This document shows, one piece after another, positions 1-11,310 of a DNA stretch of 64,000 bases (its first letter is position 1; each line of letters starts with the position of its first letter). The notes below the pieces were generated by a model. It was not told where the DNA came from. It ran no database searches and saw only the letters and a list, made by a program, of their open reading frames with translations. The translations under genes and the position numbers were made by a program. Source of the stretch: Arbacia lixula (Eukaryota > Echinodermata > Echinoidea > Arbacioida > Arbaciidae); assembly GCA_963669155.1 (NCBI GenBank), contig OZ022596.1, forward strand, positions 2,429,376 to 2,493,375. Reading direction: 5' to 3'.

Positions 1-257
1 CAGTATAAACGCTATACTTTTATTTATTTCCACTCGTGATTAAATCACAAATCCTGAAACTGTTGGGCCCGAACATTTGGAGGATTATTGATTTAATCAC
101 TATGTTTTTTTCCAAATGTGGATAATTTGAGGGCAAATAACTTTCAGCAAGTTTCTAAAATGGACAATACATAAATTAAAGATCATTGGTAAAAAGATTG
201 CTCATGATCACACTTTTGAATGCTTTTTGTCTTCCCAGTACAGTATATGCCCTTTAA
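1..257. repeat. Dispersed repeat, first copy (direct copy at 1755-1975)
   Basis: The block contains GTGATTAAATCACAAATCC near its start and then a stretch ending in CTTCCCAGTACAGTATATG. Both parts recur in the same order at 1755-1975 with scattered substitutions. The part around 130-175 (GGGCAAATAACTTTCAGCAA) also occurs inverted at 1690-1735. It is an untranslated repeat and I see no gene in it. Confidence 0.7.
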
Positions 258-830
258 ACACATATTTTGTCCTGAAGTTTCTTAGGATGGGAGATGTAAA
301 GACAATTCCAAGTGAGCCCGGAACAAAAAAATAGAAGCAGGAGTACACGATGGAACGTTTTTATTACTCTCTCAGGGCTGGATAGCTTTGCCATACTTGC
401 ATATCACTAAGTTCTAACGCGGTCTTCAATTTACGATATTTATATATATTCACTACGTGAGTGCTATAACTAACATGTTGAGTTTTACCAGCATTTAATA
501 ATCTGCAAATGCACTTAATGCAACTACGAACTGGCTTATCATATGATGGTTACGATCACGATTATATCGTTAAACAGGAATCGAATCGAATGATTCGTGT
601 TGAGTGAGGAGTGTCCACCGTTATATGATACACAGATGAGGAAGGAGCTAAGGATTGAAGATGGAGATAAAGTGTGACCAAGACAATCACAAACTTACAT
701 GATCATGTATACAGATTTTCAAGTCCACTTTATTTTTTAGATATACAGCTACAATAGGACAATGAAAAAGTACATGAAGATCAGGGTACAGCCATTCGGG
801 TAAAAGCAAACATTGAAATATTACGATAGT
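258..830 (+). repeat. Long inverted-repeat arm (left)
   Basis: This stretch matches the reverse complement of 8958-9446 over most of its length with small indels. Examples: TTTTGTCCTGAAGTTTC at 266 against GAAACCTCAGGACAAAA at 9422, CGTAGTTGCATTAAGTGC-type sequence at about 510-530 against 9170, and CATTCGGGTAAAAGC at 793 against the reverse strand near 8975. The two arms enclose about 8 kb of other repeats. They could be the ends of one large element or two oppositely oriented copies of one repeat. Confidence 0.75.
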
Positions 831-934
831 GCTTCTAAGGACTGTCAAGGGCATCCATAACCACATTCCACAAAGTAGTCTTATGGATTGAGGTACTGCA
901 CTAGGCCTAATCATTTGAATAAACACAACAAAAA

Positions 935-1684
935 AGTAAGCCCCCACCCCCCCCCCGCCCCCTGATCAAAATAGCATAACTTTTGATTGAAACGGTTTTG
1001 AGAAATATATTTAAACATAAATGTTTTTTAATCTATTGACTAACTTCTGTGTGAAAATCACATCAATACACCCAGTCATGCATGGGTGAGCACACATTAA
1101 AGGCAAAATTGTAACTTTTCAAAAGTGACAAGGGTAATTTTGAGATTCTGTCAGAGGAATTTTTAATAAATTCCATTTCTGGTGCATAATTTATGTCCTT
1201 TTATTGTTCATCATACATCTTTAGATGCACTTACACCTATCCCGACACTTAATCCATTATTGTGGTTCAGTGAGCACCGTTTAAAAAATACTCATCCCTC
1301 TTGAGTTTGAAACTTTTAAAAACCCTTTATTTTTGTAACGAAATAAAACTCTAGCTTTTTTGACAAAAATGTAACATGACCGATTATTTGAATATAAGAA
1401 GTCATTTTCATGTCATAGTTGAGTGAATACACTTTAAAAATTGCACAAAAAATGCCAAAATCTACTGTTAAAAAAGCATAAGCAATCATCCTTGTGAGTT
1501 TTGAAATGTGACAATTTTGCCTTTAATGTATGTTCACTCAAGCGTGACTAATTGGATTAATGTCATTTTCACACGGAAGTTAGTCAATACGTTAAGAAGC
1601 AATCCTGCCAAATCACTTTGTTCAAAACCTTTTCAATCAAAAGTTATGCTATTTTGCTTAGGAGGGAGAGGGGGGACTTAAATT
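935..1684. mobile_element. Foldback (MITE-like) element
   Basis: The arm at about 955-1150 is the inverted counterpart of about 1505-1672. It carries AAAATAGCATAACTTTTGAT on the left and ATCAAAAGTTATGCTATTTT on the right, then CACACATTAAAGGCAAAATT against AATTTTGCCTTTAATGTATG. C-rich and G-rich tracts mark the outer edges. No transposase is visible, so it looks non-autonomous. A single arm of the same family is at 24110-24300. Confidence 0.75.
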
Positions 1685-1685
1685 C

Positions 1686-1893
1686 ATGTATTGTCTTTTT
1701 TAGAAGCTTGCTGAAAGGTATTTGCCCTCAAATGATCTACATTTGGAGTAATGAGTGATTAAATCACAAATCCTTAAAATGTTCGGGCCGAACATTTTGA
1801 GGATTTAATAATTAATCATTAATTACTCCATATGTGGATCATTTGAGGGCAAATTACTTTCAGCAAGCTTCTAAAATAGACAATACATGAATT
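1686..1893. repeat. Near-perfect long palindrome
   Basis: The sequence reads nearly the same on both strands around a centre at about 1788 (GTTCGGGCCGAAC). Outer parts include GTATTGTCTTTTTTAGAAGC on the left and GCTTCTAAAATAGACAATAC on the right. It directly abuts the foldback element at 935-1684 and overlaps the second copy of the 1-257 repeat. Confidence 0.75.
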
Positions 1894-2496
1894 TAAGACC
1901 ATTGGCAAGAAGATTGCTAACAATTACATTTTGAAGGCTTTTTTGCCTTCCCAGTACAGTATATGACCTTTAAAAACATGATGATGGCGGTCATTTTGGA
2001 TATGCTAATCAGGATCACATGGGATACGTTTTCTCAGGAGATATATGTTAAGTAATAATATCCATGTAAAAATATGATTCCAGGTGGTGCACGGCACTCC
2101 AGCTTTCCACCTAGACTTTTAAGTTTTTGGCAATACAATATTATTGAAAATCCGGCCTTGCATTGATGTTTGGATAGCGTTCTAAACAATAGGATGCACA
2201 TTATTTTCCACGGGGATACCAAATAATATATCTATGCAAATCAGCACGTACTAACTTTATGAATGCTTGTAAACAACACTATCATTGACATGAGTCGTTT
2301 TGTGTCAAACATTACCACAGGAAAAAGCTATCTATTGTTATGCAAATCAAATGATGTGAATTATTAACGAAGATGAATTGCAATGTCTATAAAACATTCG
2401 TTTGTGTATATTATAACAAACTTGCGGTGAGTCAAATTTTACATAGTTTGATGATTTATTTTTGGAGATATAGCTTCACCTAGGCAGGTGAAGCTA

Positions 2497-3391
2497 TACA
2501 GGGCGTATCAAATAAAATGTAATTGAAGTTCAAAGATTAATCATTTCAAAATCACACCTGATCACAATATGCATGCAAGTTATAATTAAAGAATAACTCT
2601 TCTGCTTTCATTTGACACCCTTCGCGCATCATAAGTATCATGCATGACTGAGTACATTCTTCCAGAAGAAGACACGTCGAAAACATGCTTTTTGCAAGTT
2701 TGTAAGATATCAAAATGTTAGGTGAATGTGCGATTATGTGTTCAGTTTGCGTTTTAAAAATTGATACCAATGATCGGTTTATCTTACTTCATGCACCTAC
2801 ACCTTCCACATGTCCTCCTCCCCTTTCAAGACACTTTTGACAGTGTCGACGCATGTCTTGGACAGGTCTTCGACAGCACATCTTACCATAGCCGGCTCAT
2901 TTTGCAAGACATCCACTTCTTGTCTAATGTGGTTCTGCAATTCCATGAGGTCACAAAGAGGACATGCATGAAGAAATCACTAGGTGTCAAGTCAAGAGAC
3001 CTAGGGGGCCATTCCATCTCGGGATTGAGCAAAACTACCCTTTCCCCGAGTAGTTCATGTAGTTAATTTGTTGTAAACAATGTATTCATTCATATGTGAT
3101 ATCAGGAATGTATTATTTTACTCTGAGCTGAATCAAAACACATTTTTTAATAGCTGTGTGTATGTCTGTGTGGAATTCATTCATTAGCTCAAAGTTGCAA
3201 AAAGGGGGTTTTGTACCTGTCATCTTCAAAGACAAAGAACTCAGTGATGTTTGACATTGCTGACTTGAGAAAGGTACCGAATAAAAGCTATGTTGTTGCA
3301 CTTTATATCTAATCTCATAAATAAGCATGAAATTGTATACTTTTTAAGTTATTAGTATCTGAAATCGATTACCTTTTGTATACGCCCTGTA
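2497..3391 (-). mobile_element. Tc1/mariner-like element, degenerate
   Basis: The ends are TACAGGGCGTA (2497) and TACGCCCTGTA (ending 3391), flanked on each side by TA (2495-2496 and 3392-3393), the target of Tc1/mariner elements. On the minus strand around 3020-2965 the translation reads EWPPRSLDLTPSDFFMHVL. This matches the WPPRSPDLTPxDFF block around the last catalytic Asp of mariner-type DDE/D transposases. Further downstream on the minus strand a family-typical C-terminal stretch can be followed only across stop codons and frame changes. At 895 bp the element is shorter than a full mariner (about 1.3 kb) and lacks an intact ORF, so it is dead or non-autonomous. Confidence 0.8.
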
Positions 3392-3734
3392 TAGCTATAT
3401 ATAGCTATGTAGTAAATAGTGGTGGTAAACTGCGAGCTGTAATTGGCTAGATTGGTGCCACGTGACCTCCCTTCAAGAAGTTATAATATAACTTTCGATT
3501 TTTGGAGGGTAAAACCCGTGTTGATAGAGTGGAAAGAATTACACTGCGCAAATGCACCGCGCGCACGCTAATTGGTCGTTGTATTCGCGTTGCAAGAGGA
3601 GCGCAAACAAAAAGCCTTGTGACGTCATGTTGGACAAATAAAATCCGCGACTAGTCACATTAATGCACTGAAATCTATAGGTTCTTTAACGTTGGTCGCG
3701 TAAATGAATTTACACGCAAAGTCCCATAGAGACT

Positions 3735-5164
3735 CGAGCATATGGCAAGCCGTTTTAACATTTATTCCTATTTCTTGATATCACGAATTCGAATTCTTGA
3801 TATCAAGAAGTCAAATTCTTGATATCAAGAAGTCGAATTCTTGATATCACGAATTCGATTTCTTGATATCAAGAATTCATTTTCTGATATCAAGAATTCG
3901 AATTCTTGATATCAAGAAATGGTTTTGTGTAATTAAGCAATAGCAATTCTTGATATCAAGAAATAAAATTCTTGATATCAAGAAGACGAAATCTTGATAT
4001 CAAGATTTCGATTTCTTGATATCAGAAATTCCCTTTCTTGATATCAAGAATTCATTTCTTGATATCAAGAAGTCAAATTCTTGATATCAAGAAGTCGAAT
4101 TCTTGATATCACGAATTCGATTTCTTGATATCAAGAATTCATTTTCTGATATCAAGAATTCGAATTCTTGATATCAAGAAATGGTTTTGTGTAATTAAGC
4201 AAAAGCAATTCTTGATATCAAGAAATAAAATTCTTGATATCAAGAAGACGAAATCTTGATATCAAGATTTTGATTTCTTGATATCAGAAATTCCCTTTCT
4301 TGATATCAAGAAATGAATTCTTGATATCAAGAATTGTTAAGTGATTTATTTCGAGCGCAAAATCATTGCACGAACCAATTTGGATATCGAACTCAAAAGT
4401 TGCGCAGAATTAAAATTCATAGTTGATTTCCAGCGCAAAAGTAATACAGTATTTGTTTTTTGATTTCGAACTTAAAAGTTGCGCACGAATTCGATTTCTT
4501 GATATCAAGGATTCGGCTTGTTTTGTATTTCTGCTTAAAAGTTAAGCAGAAATTCATTGATTGGCTGAGAGCTGATGTCCCATACACACACACACAAGGC
4601 ATACTTTACACAGATAAGCATGTTACACATAGCTTATGCACATACACACAACCTATACACAGTCAACTCATCTAATTATATATGCGCACTTGTGCGCGCC
4701 CTGGCCTAGAAACCCTGACCTTGTTTGCACTGTTGCTGTGCAAAACAGGCTCACTCACTGACAGTAAAGTGAATTGTCCAATTAGAGCTTAAATCAGCTC
4801 TCAGTCAATCAAGTCACAGCTGTGTGTACGCTAGGCATGCATGTCTTGCATGGCCTATGCATGTGACATAGCTCTCTGCATATGTTTGTGTGTGTGTGTG
4901 TGTTCTCAGTCAATCCCATTCTGTGTGTATGCATGTGTGACCACAAGCTAGTCATGTGTTTTATACATGGCTAGCTGTAGCTCTGTGCTGTGCATAAGGC
5001 ATAAAGTATGCCAGGTAGGCCAGGGGTCATTGCTGGCTCTTTCACTAAAATTGTGGAAATAAATGCAATACATAAACAATTGGGGGACGATGGGTATATA
5101 TGTGTGTGTGATGTACAACATACCCCCCCCCCCCTATCTCTCCCCCCCCCCCTCTCTCTCCTCC

Positions 5165-5196
<32 letters not shown>

Positions 5197-5727
5197 ATTT
5201 CTCTCTCCCCCTCCCCATCTCTCTCTCTTTCTCTCTCTCCTCTCTCTCTCTTCCTCTTCCCCTTACTCTCCTCCCTCCCTCTCCCTCCCCCTCTCTCTCC
5301 TCACTCTCTCTCTCCCTCTCTCTCTCCCCTCTCTCTCTCTTTCTCTACCCCCCCTCTCTCTATCTCTCTCTATCTCTCTCTTCTCTCCTCTCTCCTCTCT
5401 CTCTCTCTCTCTTCCTCTTCCCCTTCCTCTCTCTCTCTCTCTCTCTTCCTCTTCCCCTTACTCATTTGTGCAATACTTTTGTGCTTGATATCCAAGTATT
5501 TTTTGCACTAGTCTTGCGTTCGAAATTAAGAGATATCAATAATTCATTTCTTGATATCAAGAAGTCGAATTCTTGATATCACGAATTCGAATTCTTGATA
5601 TCAAGAAATGGTTTTGTGTAGTTAAGCAATGGCAATTCTTGATATCAAGAAATCGAATTCTTGATATCAAAAAGTCGAAATCTTGATATCTTGATAAATG
5701 CTAAAACGGCTTGCCATACGAGCATAA
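3735..5727. repeat. Palindromic TTGATATCAA array, possible element with inverted ends
   Basis: About 32 copies of the core TTCTTGATATCAAGAA or close variants occur, some 24 of them at 3771-4335 and the rest at 4497-4510 and 5530-5695. Spacers of about 6-10 bp separate most copies. A higher-order unit of about 262 bp is visible (3840-4035 repeated at 4102-4297), including a GGTTTTGTGTAATTAAGCAA spacer. The outer edges are inverted copies: GCATATGGCAAGCCGTTTTA at 3738 and TAAAACGGCTTGCCATACG near 5703. No coding sequence is recognised. Confidence 0.8.
5125..5462. repeat. CT-rich simple-sequence tract
   Basis: About 340 bp consist almost entirely of C and T, as CTCTCT runs broken by C runs. Long Ser/Leu/Pro-rich open frames here are a by-product of composition and are not genes. 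Confidence 0.95.
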
Positions 5728-6196
5728 GCTGGGTGCCACATAATTGTTTGGAGTTCATTCAACTAGGAGTTCGTCCAACTAGGAGTTCATCCAACTAGGA
5801 GTTCATCGGCTGTTTGGAGTTCATTTGTTGCTAATTGGAGTTCATCGTTCTCAAGTGTTAAATTGCAATTTTACAAATATAATGATAGTAGAACATATGC
5901 CATCTAGATCTACACTATGGTAACAATCATGAAGGGGGACTTAGATCGAGTGATCTATTTACTATAATAAATAGTGAACAATACAATATTACTGGACTAT
6001 ATGAACTCCAAATTCACAATTATCACGAGTGCAGGTTTATTTTACCGAGGCCGAATTTTTGGGCGTACATATAATTCAGTGTATTGTACAATAGAATGTA
6101 CATTATTTATATAATATAGCTATAAATAGCTTAATAGCTTCACCTAGACAGTGTTGTTACGTCTGACGGAATGTGCGAGAAAGAGATCAAACGCCG
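5728..6196. other. No gene seen
   Basis: A short tandem motif (AACTAGGAGTTCATCC, about four diverged copies at 5760-5835) is present, then AT-rich sequence. TAGCTTCACCTAGACAG at 6127 resembles the small palindrome just outside the mariner-like element (2471-2494). Nothing else is recognised. Confidence 0.6.
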
Positions 6197-7050
6197 AATA
6201 GACCGTTTTCGTAATGTATGCACATGACCTTTAATTTTGCACATGCTCGAACTTCGCTCGAACTCTGGTAGCCCCGGGACTGCTCTAGCGCAGCCCGCTC
6301 ACTGCGTGAGCGGGCTGGTCACAGTAAGGACTCTGGGAGCAGACCGAAGCCGCCAGTGCCAGCCGCAGGAAAGACCACTCGATCCCTTGTAAATCTACGA
6401 CTTCGGCAACTCCCGGTGCAACTCCAACTCCGCGGAGATCTGTTGCTCTTGTAATTTCATTTCCCTTATGAACCCAAATACGAATGAACTCGCCCAACAA
6501 AATCATAGTCTGCGATGATATTTGATTGGTTTAAAAATACAGTTGATCGCCATATAAGGGTTATCTCAGGAATGATGCATAATAAAGTACGTCACGCATA
6601 CGACAACCATATATGCATATTGATGATAGGCGCTCGGGCTGCGCCCTCGCCCATCAGTCCCCATTCGCGCAACCAGTAATTTGCCCACTTATATAGCCCG
6701 GCACATATCAGATAGGCTAGCTGCACTACTGCTTTCGCTAGCTGAAAAAGCCGACCCTTCGAATACCCGGTGGTAGAAAAACCCTTATCCTTCAAAAAAA
6801 GTCTGGAGCTGCTTGACAGTCATGGCGTCAAGAGTTTCTGTCGATGTCGACGACATCACAGAGTTCTCTCTCATAAGAAACGCTCTTTCAGGTAAAATAA
6901 GACTGAAAATAAAACGAAAACCTCGGGAAACCTGCTAGATTCACACGCAACGATATGAGGACAAGATGGCGAGGAGTGCTAAGCTTGACCGAGGTAGCAA
7001 CAGTAACTATGAATGACGTCATGTTGCATACATTACGAAAACGGTCTATT
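6197..7050. mobile_element. Element with about 25-bp terminal inverted repeats
   Basis: TAGACCGTTTTCGTAATGTA on the left and TACATTACGAAAACGGTCTA on the right are inverted copies. TA at both edges fits a TA target duplication. The 0.85 kb interior holds a perfect hairpin stem (CAGCCCGCTCA...TGAGCGGGCTG, 6291-6317) and a short first-exon-like ORF (6822-6891). No transposase domain is recognised. Confidence 0.7.
6822..6891 (+). CDS. First-exon-like ORF inside a TIR element
   Basis: An ATG with G at -3 and +4 opens a 23-codon reading frame that begins MASRVSVDVDDITEF and runs directly into CAG|GTAAAA, a good splice-donor consensus. No downstream exon with a matching frame was found before the right TIR at 7050, so this may be a captured or truncated first exon. 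The peptide is acidic and polar with no domain I recognise. By length alone it could be chance; the ATG context, donor and position inside a TIR-bounded element are the only support. Confidence 0.3.
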
Positions 7051-7124
7051 AAGATGGCTAAGTCTACATTCAAGAAAGTGGAGAGGACATTAACAACTTG
7101 ATTTATTACTCTCTCTACAAGACT

Positions 7125-7400
7125 TAGATTATTGCAATGCTATATATTGTCCAAGCTTCTTTATGGATCGGAATGCTGGACTATTACTTAATCTCTGCAA
7201 CAGCGTTTGGAAGTCATGGAAATGTAGTTTCTTCGTGGGACGATGAAAGTATCATGGATGTCCTACAAAGAGCAAAGTAATCCCGAAAGTTACTTTTGCC
7301 ACAACAATTGCCACAAAACAAAAAGGTTTCTTAGGCCAGATCCTTCGCAACAATGCTCTTGAGAAAGTCTCCCTCACTGGTCCTTCAATTCATTGAAGGA
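7125..7400 (+). pseudogene. LINE reverse transcriptase C-terminal remnant
   Basis: Translation across frame breaks gives LLYGSECWTIT, then LEVME-FLRGTMKVSWM, then a GFLGQILRNNALEKVSLTG-like block. This order is typical of the region after the catalytic core in many APE-type LINEs. Stop codons and indels interrupt it, and the 15-bp minisatellite begins about 60 bp beyond its end. Confidence 0.75.
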
Positions 7401-7461
7401 TGCTGTTTTGACACACCTCAAGAAGTGATGAAGACTTTGAAAATATGTTTTTTTTTTACAT

Positions 7462-8915
7462 GAGTCACAACCAACCACATTACCAACAACCGCATCGCCA
7501 CCAACCACATCGCCACCAACTACATCGCCTCCAACCACATGGCAACCAACCACATGGCAACCAACCTTATAACCACCAACCATATTGCCACCAACCACAT
7601 CACCACCAACCACATTACCACCAACCACATCACCATCAACCACATCGCCACCAACCACATCGCCACCAACCATATTGCCACCAACCACATCACCACCAAC
7701 CACATTACCACCAACCACATCACCACCAACCACATCCCCACCAACCACATTACCACCAACCACATCACCATCAACCACATCACCACCGACCACATCACCA
7801 CTAACCACATCACCATCAACCACATCGCCACCAACCATATTGCCACCAACCACATCACCACCAACCACATTACCACCAACCACATCACCATCAACCACAT
7901 CGCCACCAACCACATCGCCACCAACCATATTGCCACCAACCACATCACCACCAACCACATTACCACCAACCACATCACCATCAACCACATCGCCACCAAC
8001 CACATCGCCACCAACCATATTGCCACCATCCACATCACCACCAACCACATCACCACCAACCACATCACCACCAACCACATCGCCAACCATATTGCTACCA
8101 ACCACATCACCACCAACCACATTACCACCAACCACATCACCACCAACCACATCACCACCAACCACATTACCACCAACCACATCACCATCAACCACATTAC
8201 CACCAACCACATCGCCACCAACCACATCACCACCAACCACATTACCACCAACCACATCACCACCAACCACATCACCACCAACCACATCGCCACCAACCAC
8301 ATCGCCACCAACCATATTGCCACCAACCACATCACCACCAACCACATTACCACCAACCACATCACCACCAACCACATCGCCACCAACCACATCGCCACCA
8401 ACCATATTGCCACCAACCACATCACAACCAACCACATTACCACCAACCACATCACCATCAACCACATCGCCACCAACTACATCGCCACCAACCATATTGC
8501 CACCAACCACATCACCACCAACCACATTACCACCAACCACATCACCACCAACCACATCGCCACCAACCACATCGCCACCAACCATATTGCCACCAACCAC
8601 ATCACCACCAACCACATTACCACCAACCACATCACCATCAACCACATCGCCACCAACCACATCGCCACCAACCATATTGCCACCAACCACATCACCACCA
8701 ACCACATTACCACCAACCACATCACCATCAACCACATCGCCACCAACCACATCGCCACCAACCATATTGCCACCAACCACATCACCACCAACCACATTAC
8801 CACCAACCACATCACCACCAACCACATTACCACCAACCACATCGCCACCAACCACATCGCCACCAACCACATCGCCACCAACCACATCGCCACCAACCAC
8901 ATCGCCACCAACCAT
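7462..8915. repeat. 15-bp minisatellite with 90-bp higher-order unit
   Basis: About 95 copies of ACCAACCACATCACC occur with a few variant positions (ATC/ATT/ATCG, CACAT/CATAT). Six variants recur in a fixed order over much of the array, giving a 90-bp higher-order unit. Because 15 is a multiple of three and the unit lacks stops, several frames on both strands stay open for 300-500 codons, as PTTSP, NHITT and QPHHH repeats on plus and VVGGD and MWLVV repeats on minus. At the right end the motif flips strand (CCATGGTGGTGATGTGGGTG, 8912-8931). I see no promoter, splice site or conserved flank supporting translation. Confidence 0.95.
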
Positions 8916-8957
8916 GGTGGTGATGTGGGTGGTGGTGATTATATCCCAAGAAAAATT

Positions 8958-9446
8958 GAAAAGTTTTGTTTGTGTTTTACCCGAATGTCAATACCTTGAG
9001 CTTGATGTACTTTTTCATTGTCTTATTGTAGCTATATATGTAATAAAGCTCCTTCCTCATCTATGTATTATACAATGGTGTACACTCCTCACTTAACACG
9101 AACCATACGATTCTCTTTCTGTTAAACGATACAATCGTGATCTTATCCATTACAACATGATAAACCAGTTCGTAGTTGCATTAAGTGCATTTGCAGATTA
9201 TGAAATGCTGGTGAAAAACTCTACATTTTAATTGTACGACTAACATGACTAAACATAAGTGAGCATAAATATAGAAAATTGAAGACCGCATTAGAACTTA
9301 GTGATATGCTAGTATGGCAAAGCCATCCATCCTTGAGAGAGTAATAAAAACATTACATTATGTACTCCTGCTTCTATTGTTCCGTGCTTGCTTTGAAATT
9401 TATTAACATCTCCCATCCTACGAAACCTCAGGACAAAATATCTGTT
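8958..9446 (-). repeat. Long inverted-repeat arm (right)
   Basis: This is the inverted counterpart of 258-830. It begins right after the minisatellite and ends at CTCAGGACAAAATAT. About 120 bp of unremarkable AT-rich sequence follows before the next LINE remnant. Confidence 0.75.
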
Positions 9447-9574
9447 AAACTTATGAAACTAGTAGTTCACAATTTAGTAGATTCCCTTGCCATAATGAAA
9501 CTACGAACTGATCTATTATGTTTCTATAATTGATGAAACTGCGGTTAAAATGCGTAATCCTAATTTTAACACTT

Positions 9575-10085
9575 TAAGTTAAAGAGCATGAAACCATTTC
9601 ACTATCGCACCGTGCAACGCCACCAACTTTGCCCTATTTAACCCCAATCCCTCATAAAAAATCCATTGCAAAAACATCGATTTATGTATCATATAACACA
9701 CGAAATCGACTTTGTGACTAGATTTCTGGATTAGCTCTACCTTCCGCTGATCTGGATCTTTCGCTGCAATCCATGCCATTTCGACCATCCTCTTCCCTTT
9801 TTTCCTTCAACTCTTCCTGGCATTACTACGTATTCAAACCGTTCTTTGTTATCGCATGTCATACGAAATTAATTTGACTGGGTTTTTTTTCTCCTCGATC
9901 AGCCTTCCTTGCACTCTAGCTCTTCCAAGAACAGCTTCACTGGTTACTCTGTCCGTCTGAGAAATCCTCATTATGCCCATCATTTGTCTGAGGAAGCACA
10001 TTTCACAACTCTCTAAAGTCAACCTCTTGTCTGATGTTATTGACAATGCTCCACTTCCATACATGAACACGGGGTAGAAGTAAAA
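9575..10085 (-). pseudogene. LINE reverse transcriptase C-terminal remnant
   Basis: Minus-strand translation gives a YGSGALSITSD block, then SCEMCFLRQMMGIMRISQTD, then RVTSEAVLGRARVQGRLIE, the usual order downstream of the RT core in APE LINEs. A GRVEGKKGRGWSKW-like stretch follows nearer 9790. Frame changes are needed to connect the parts. The first block (9990-10100) recurs at about 11335-11435. Confidence 0.75.
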
Positions 10086-10174
10086 ATGAAGTCCTCATAT
10101 AATCAAAGCCTTTGGATTAGCAATAAAGCTGCGCCTCTCTAAAAAAAAATATCATCGCCGCCACCTCATGCAGT

Positions 10175-10560
10175 ATATATATATATATATATAATAATAT
10201 TCAATTCTTAGAGACGCATAATACCATTCAAATAGTCTCTATGCGTGTGAAAGTAAAAATTGAGAATTTGAAAATAACTGAAAAATATCAAACCGATGCG
10301 TCTTTAGTGTTGATTTAAATTGATCGAAGTCTGTCAATGATCTAATGCCTAAGGGGAGGTTATTCCATAATTTGGGTACCGTATTTGCAAAAGCTCTATC
10401 ACCGAATGTCTTAGATTTTCAGAGAGAAGATTTTTTGATTGAGAACAAAGATTAAGACTAGGCTGGTATCGTTTGATGAGTTCAGTGTATACTTAAGTCT
10501 CTCAAGGCAGTATCTTTCTGTATTGTAGAGTCTCTCAATGCTAATTATTTGTATAATCCT
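10175..10560 (-). pseudogene. 3' end of a LINE related to the intact one
   Basis: AGTCTCTATGCG near 10230 and AGGTTATTCCATAATTTGGG near 10357 correspond to the last coding segment and 3' UTR of the intact LINE at 11940-15877 (compare 11995 and 12135). Divergence is high and no frame is intact. Confidence 0.65.
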
Positions 10561-11310
10561 GAATATTGTTGTGGTATTGATAACTGTATATCATTTATAT
10601 AAGATTGAAGATATGAAACTGATGCACACTTTTCAATGCATCATTAACAAAACACGTAACACTTATCTGTGGAACACATGTAGATATAGCTTGAAGTATG
10701 TATCACAATATACCAAACCATACACATCTATATCGTATTCAGTTAATCAAAGTATTAAAGTAATGGACTTTTTTTCTTGATAATGTACCCAGAGTGTGGG
10801 AAATGTAGTAACATAGCTTCTATATTTCCGGAAATAAAGAAAAACACTGTACAATTCAATATTTCGGATTAGGAATTGTTTATTCGCACGTTCTTTCATT
10901 TTACGGAAAGAGACAATACCATAACATTTTAAGTTTCGTGAGTATAGTTTATGATAGGAATGCGATCGTAACCAAGCATTACTTTTCCTTATTATTGGCA
11001 AGATATTTTCAATGCAGTAATCACAGCAACGGGAAAACAACGAACATGCGAGATAGCGCCATCTGTTAAAACATTTTCACACATTCGACCACCAGGGTAA
11101 TATTCTGAGGCAATTTATGCATGTGACAAATCAGTACATAATAGTTATATGTCATGAAAATGGAATAATTCACGCTATGCCCTTAAAAATTGTACAATCG
11201 TATCAATGTGTACAGAATATGTTTTTTTACTTGCAACAACTTCCACATAATATGAATGTCATCACATCAATCAGTGCAGTTAAATCATTTGGCAGATTTT
11301 TTTAACCTGA
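10560..11310. repeat. Duplicated unit, copy A (uninterrupted)
   Basis: The block aligns to 11830-11939 followed directly by 15878-16545. Shared landmarks are AACAAAACACGTAAC, GGAACACATGTAGATATAG, ATGCGAGATAGCG and TATGTCATGAAAATGGAATA. It keeps the pre-insertion site of the intact LINE. No coding region is recognised. Confidence 0.85.

Noticed and set aside
3771-4335. CRISPR-like array
   Set aside because: The repeated unit is a palindrome with 6-10 bp spacers and higher-order periodicity in eukaryotic DNA; there are no unique spacers of 25-40 bp and no cas genes.
5008-5511. Ser/Leu/Pro-rich frames of 141-167 codons
   Set aside because: They are CT-tract composition; other frames over the same tract are equally open.
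7374-9096. Frames of 300-513 codons on both strands over the minisatellite
   Set aside because: They follow from a stop-free 15-bp unit whose length is a multiple of three. Non-repeat ends are just flanking repeats, and no signal peptide, splice site or conserved domain accompanies them.
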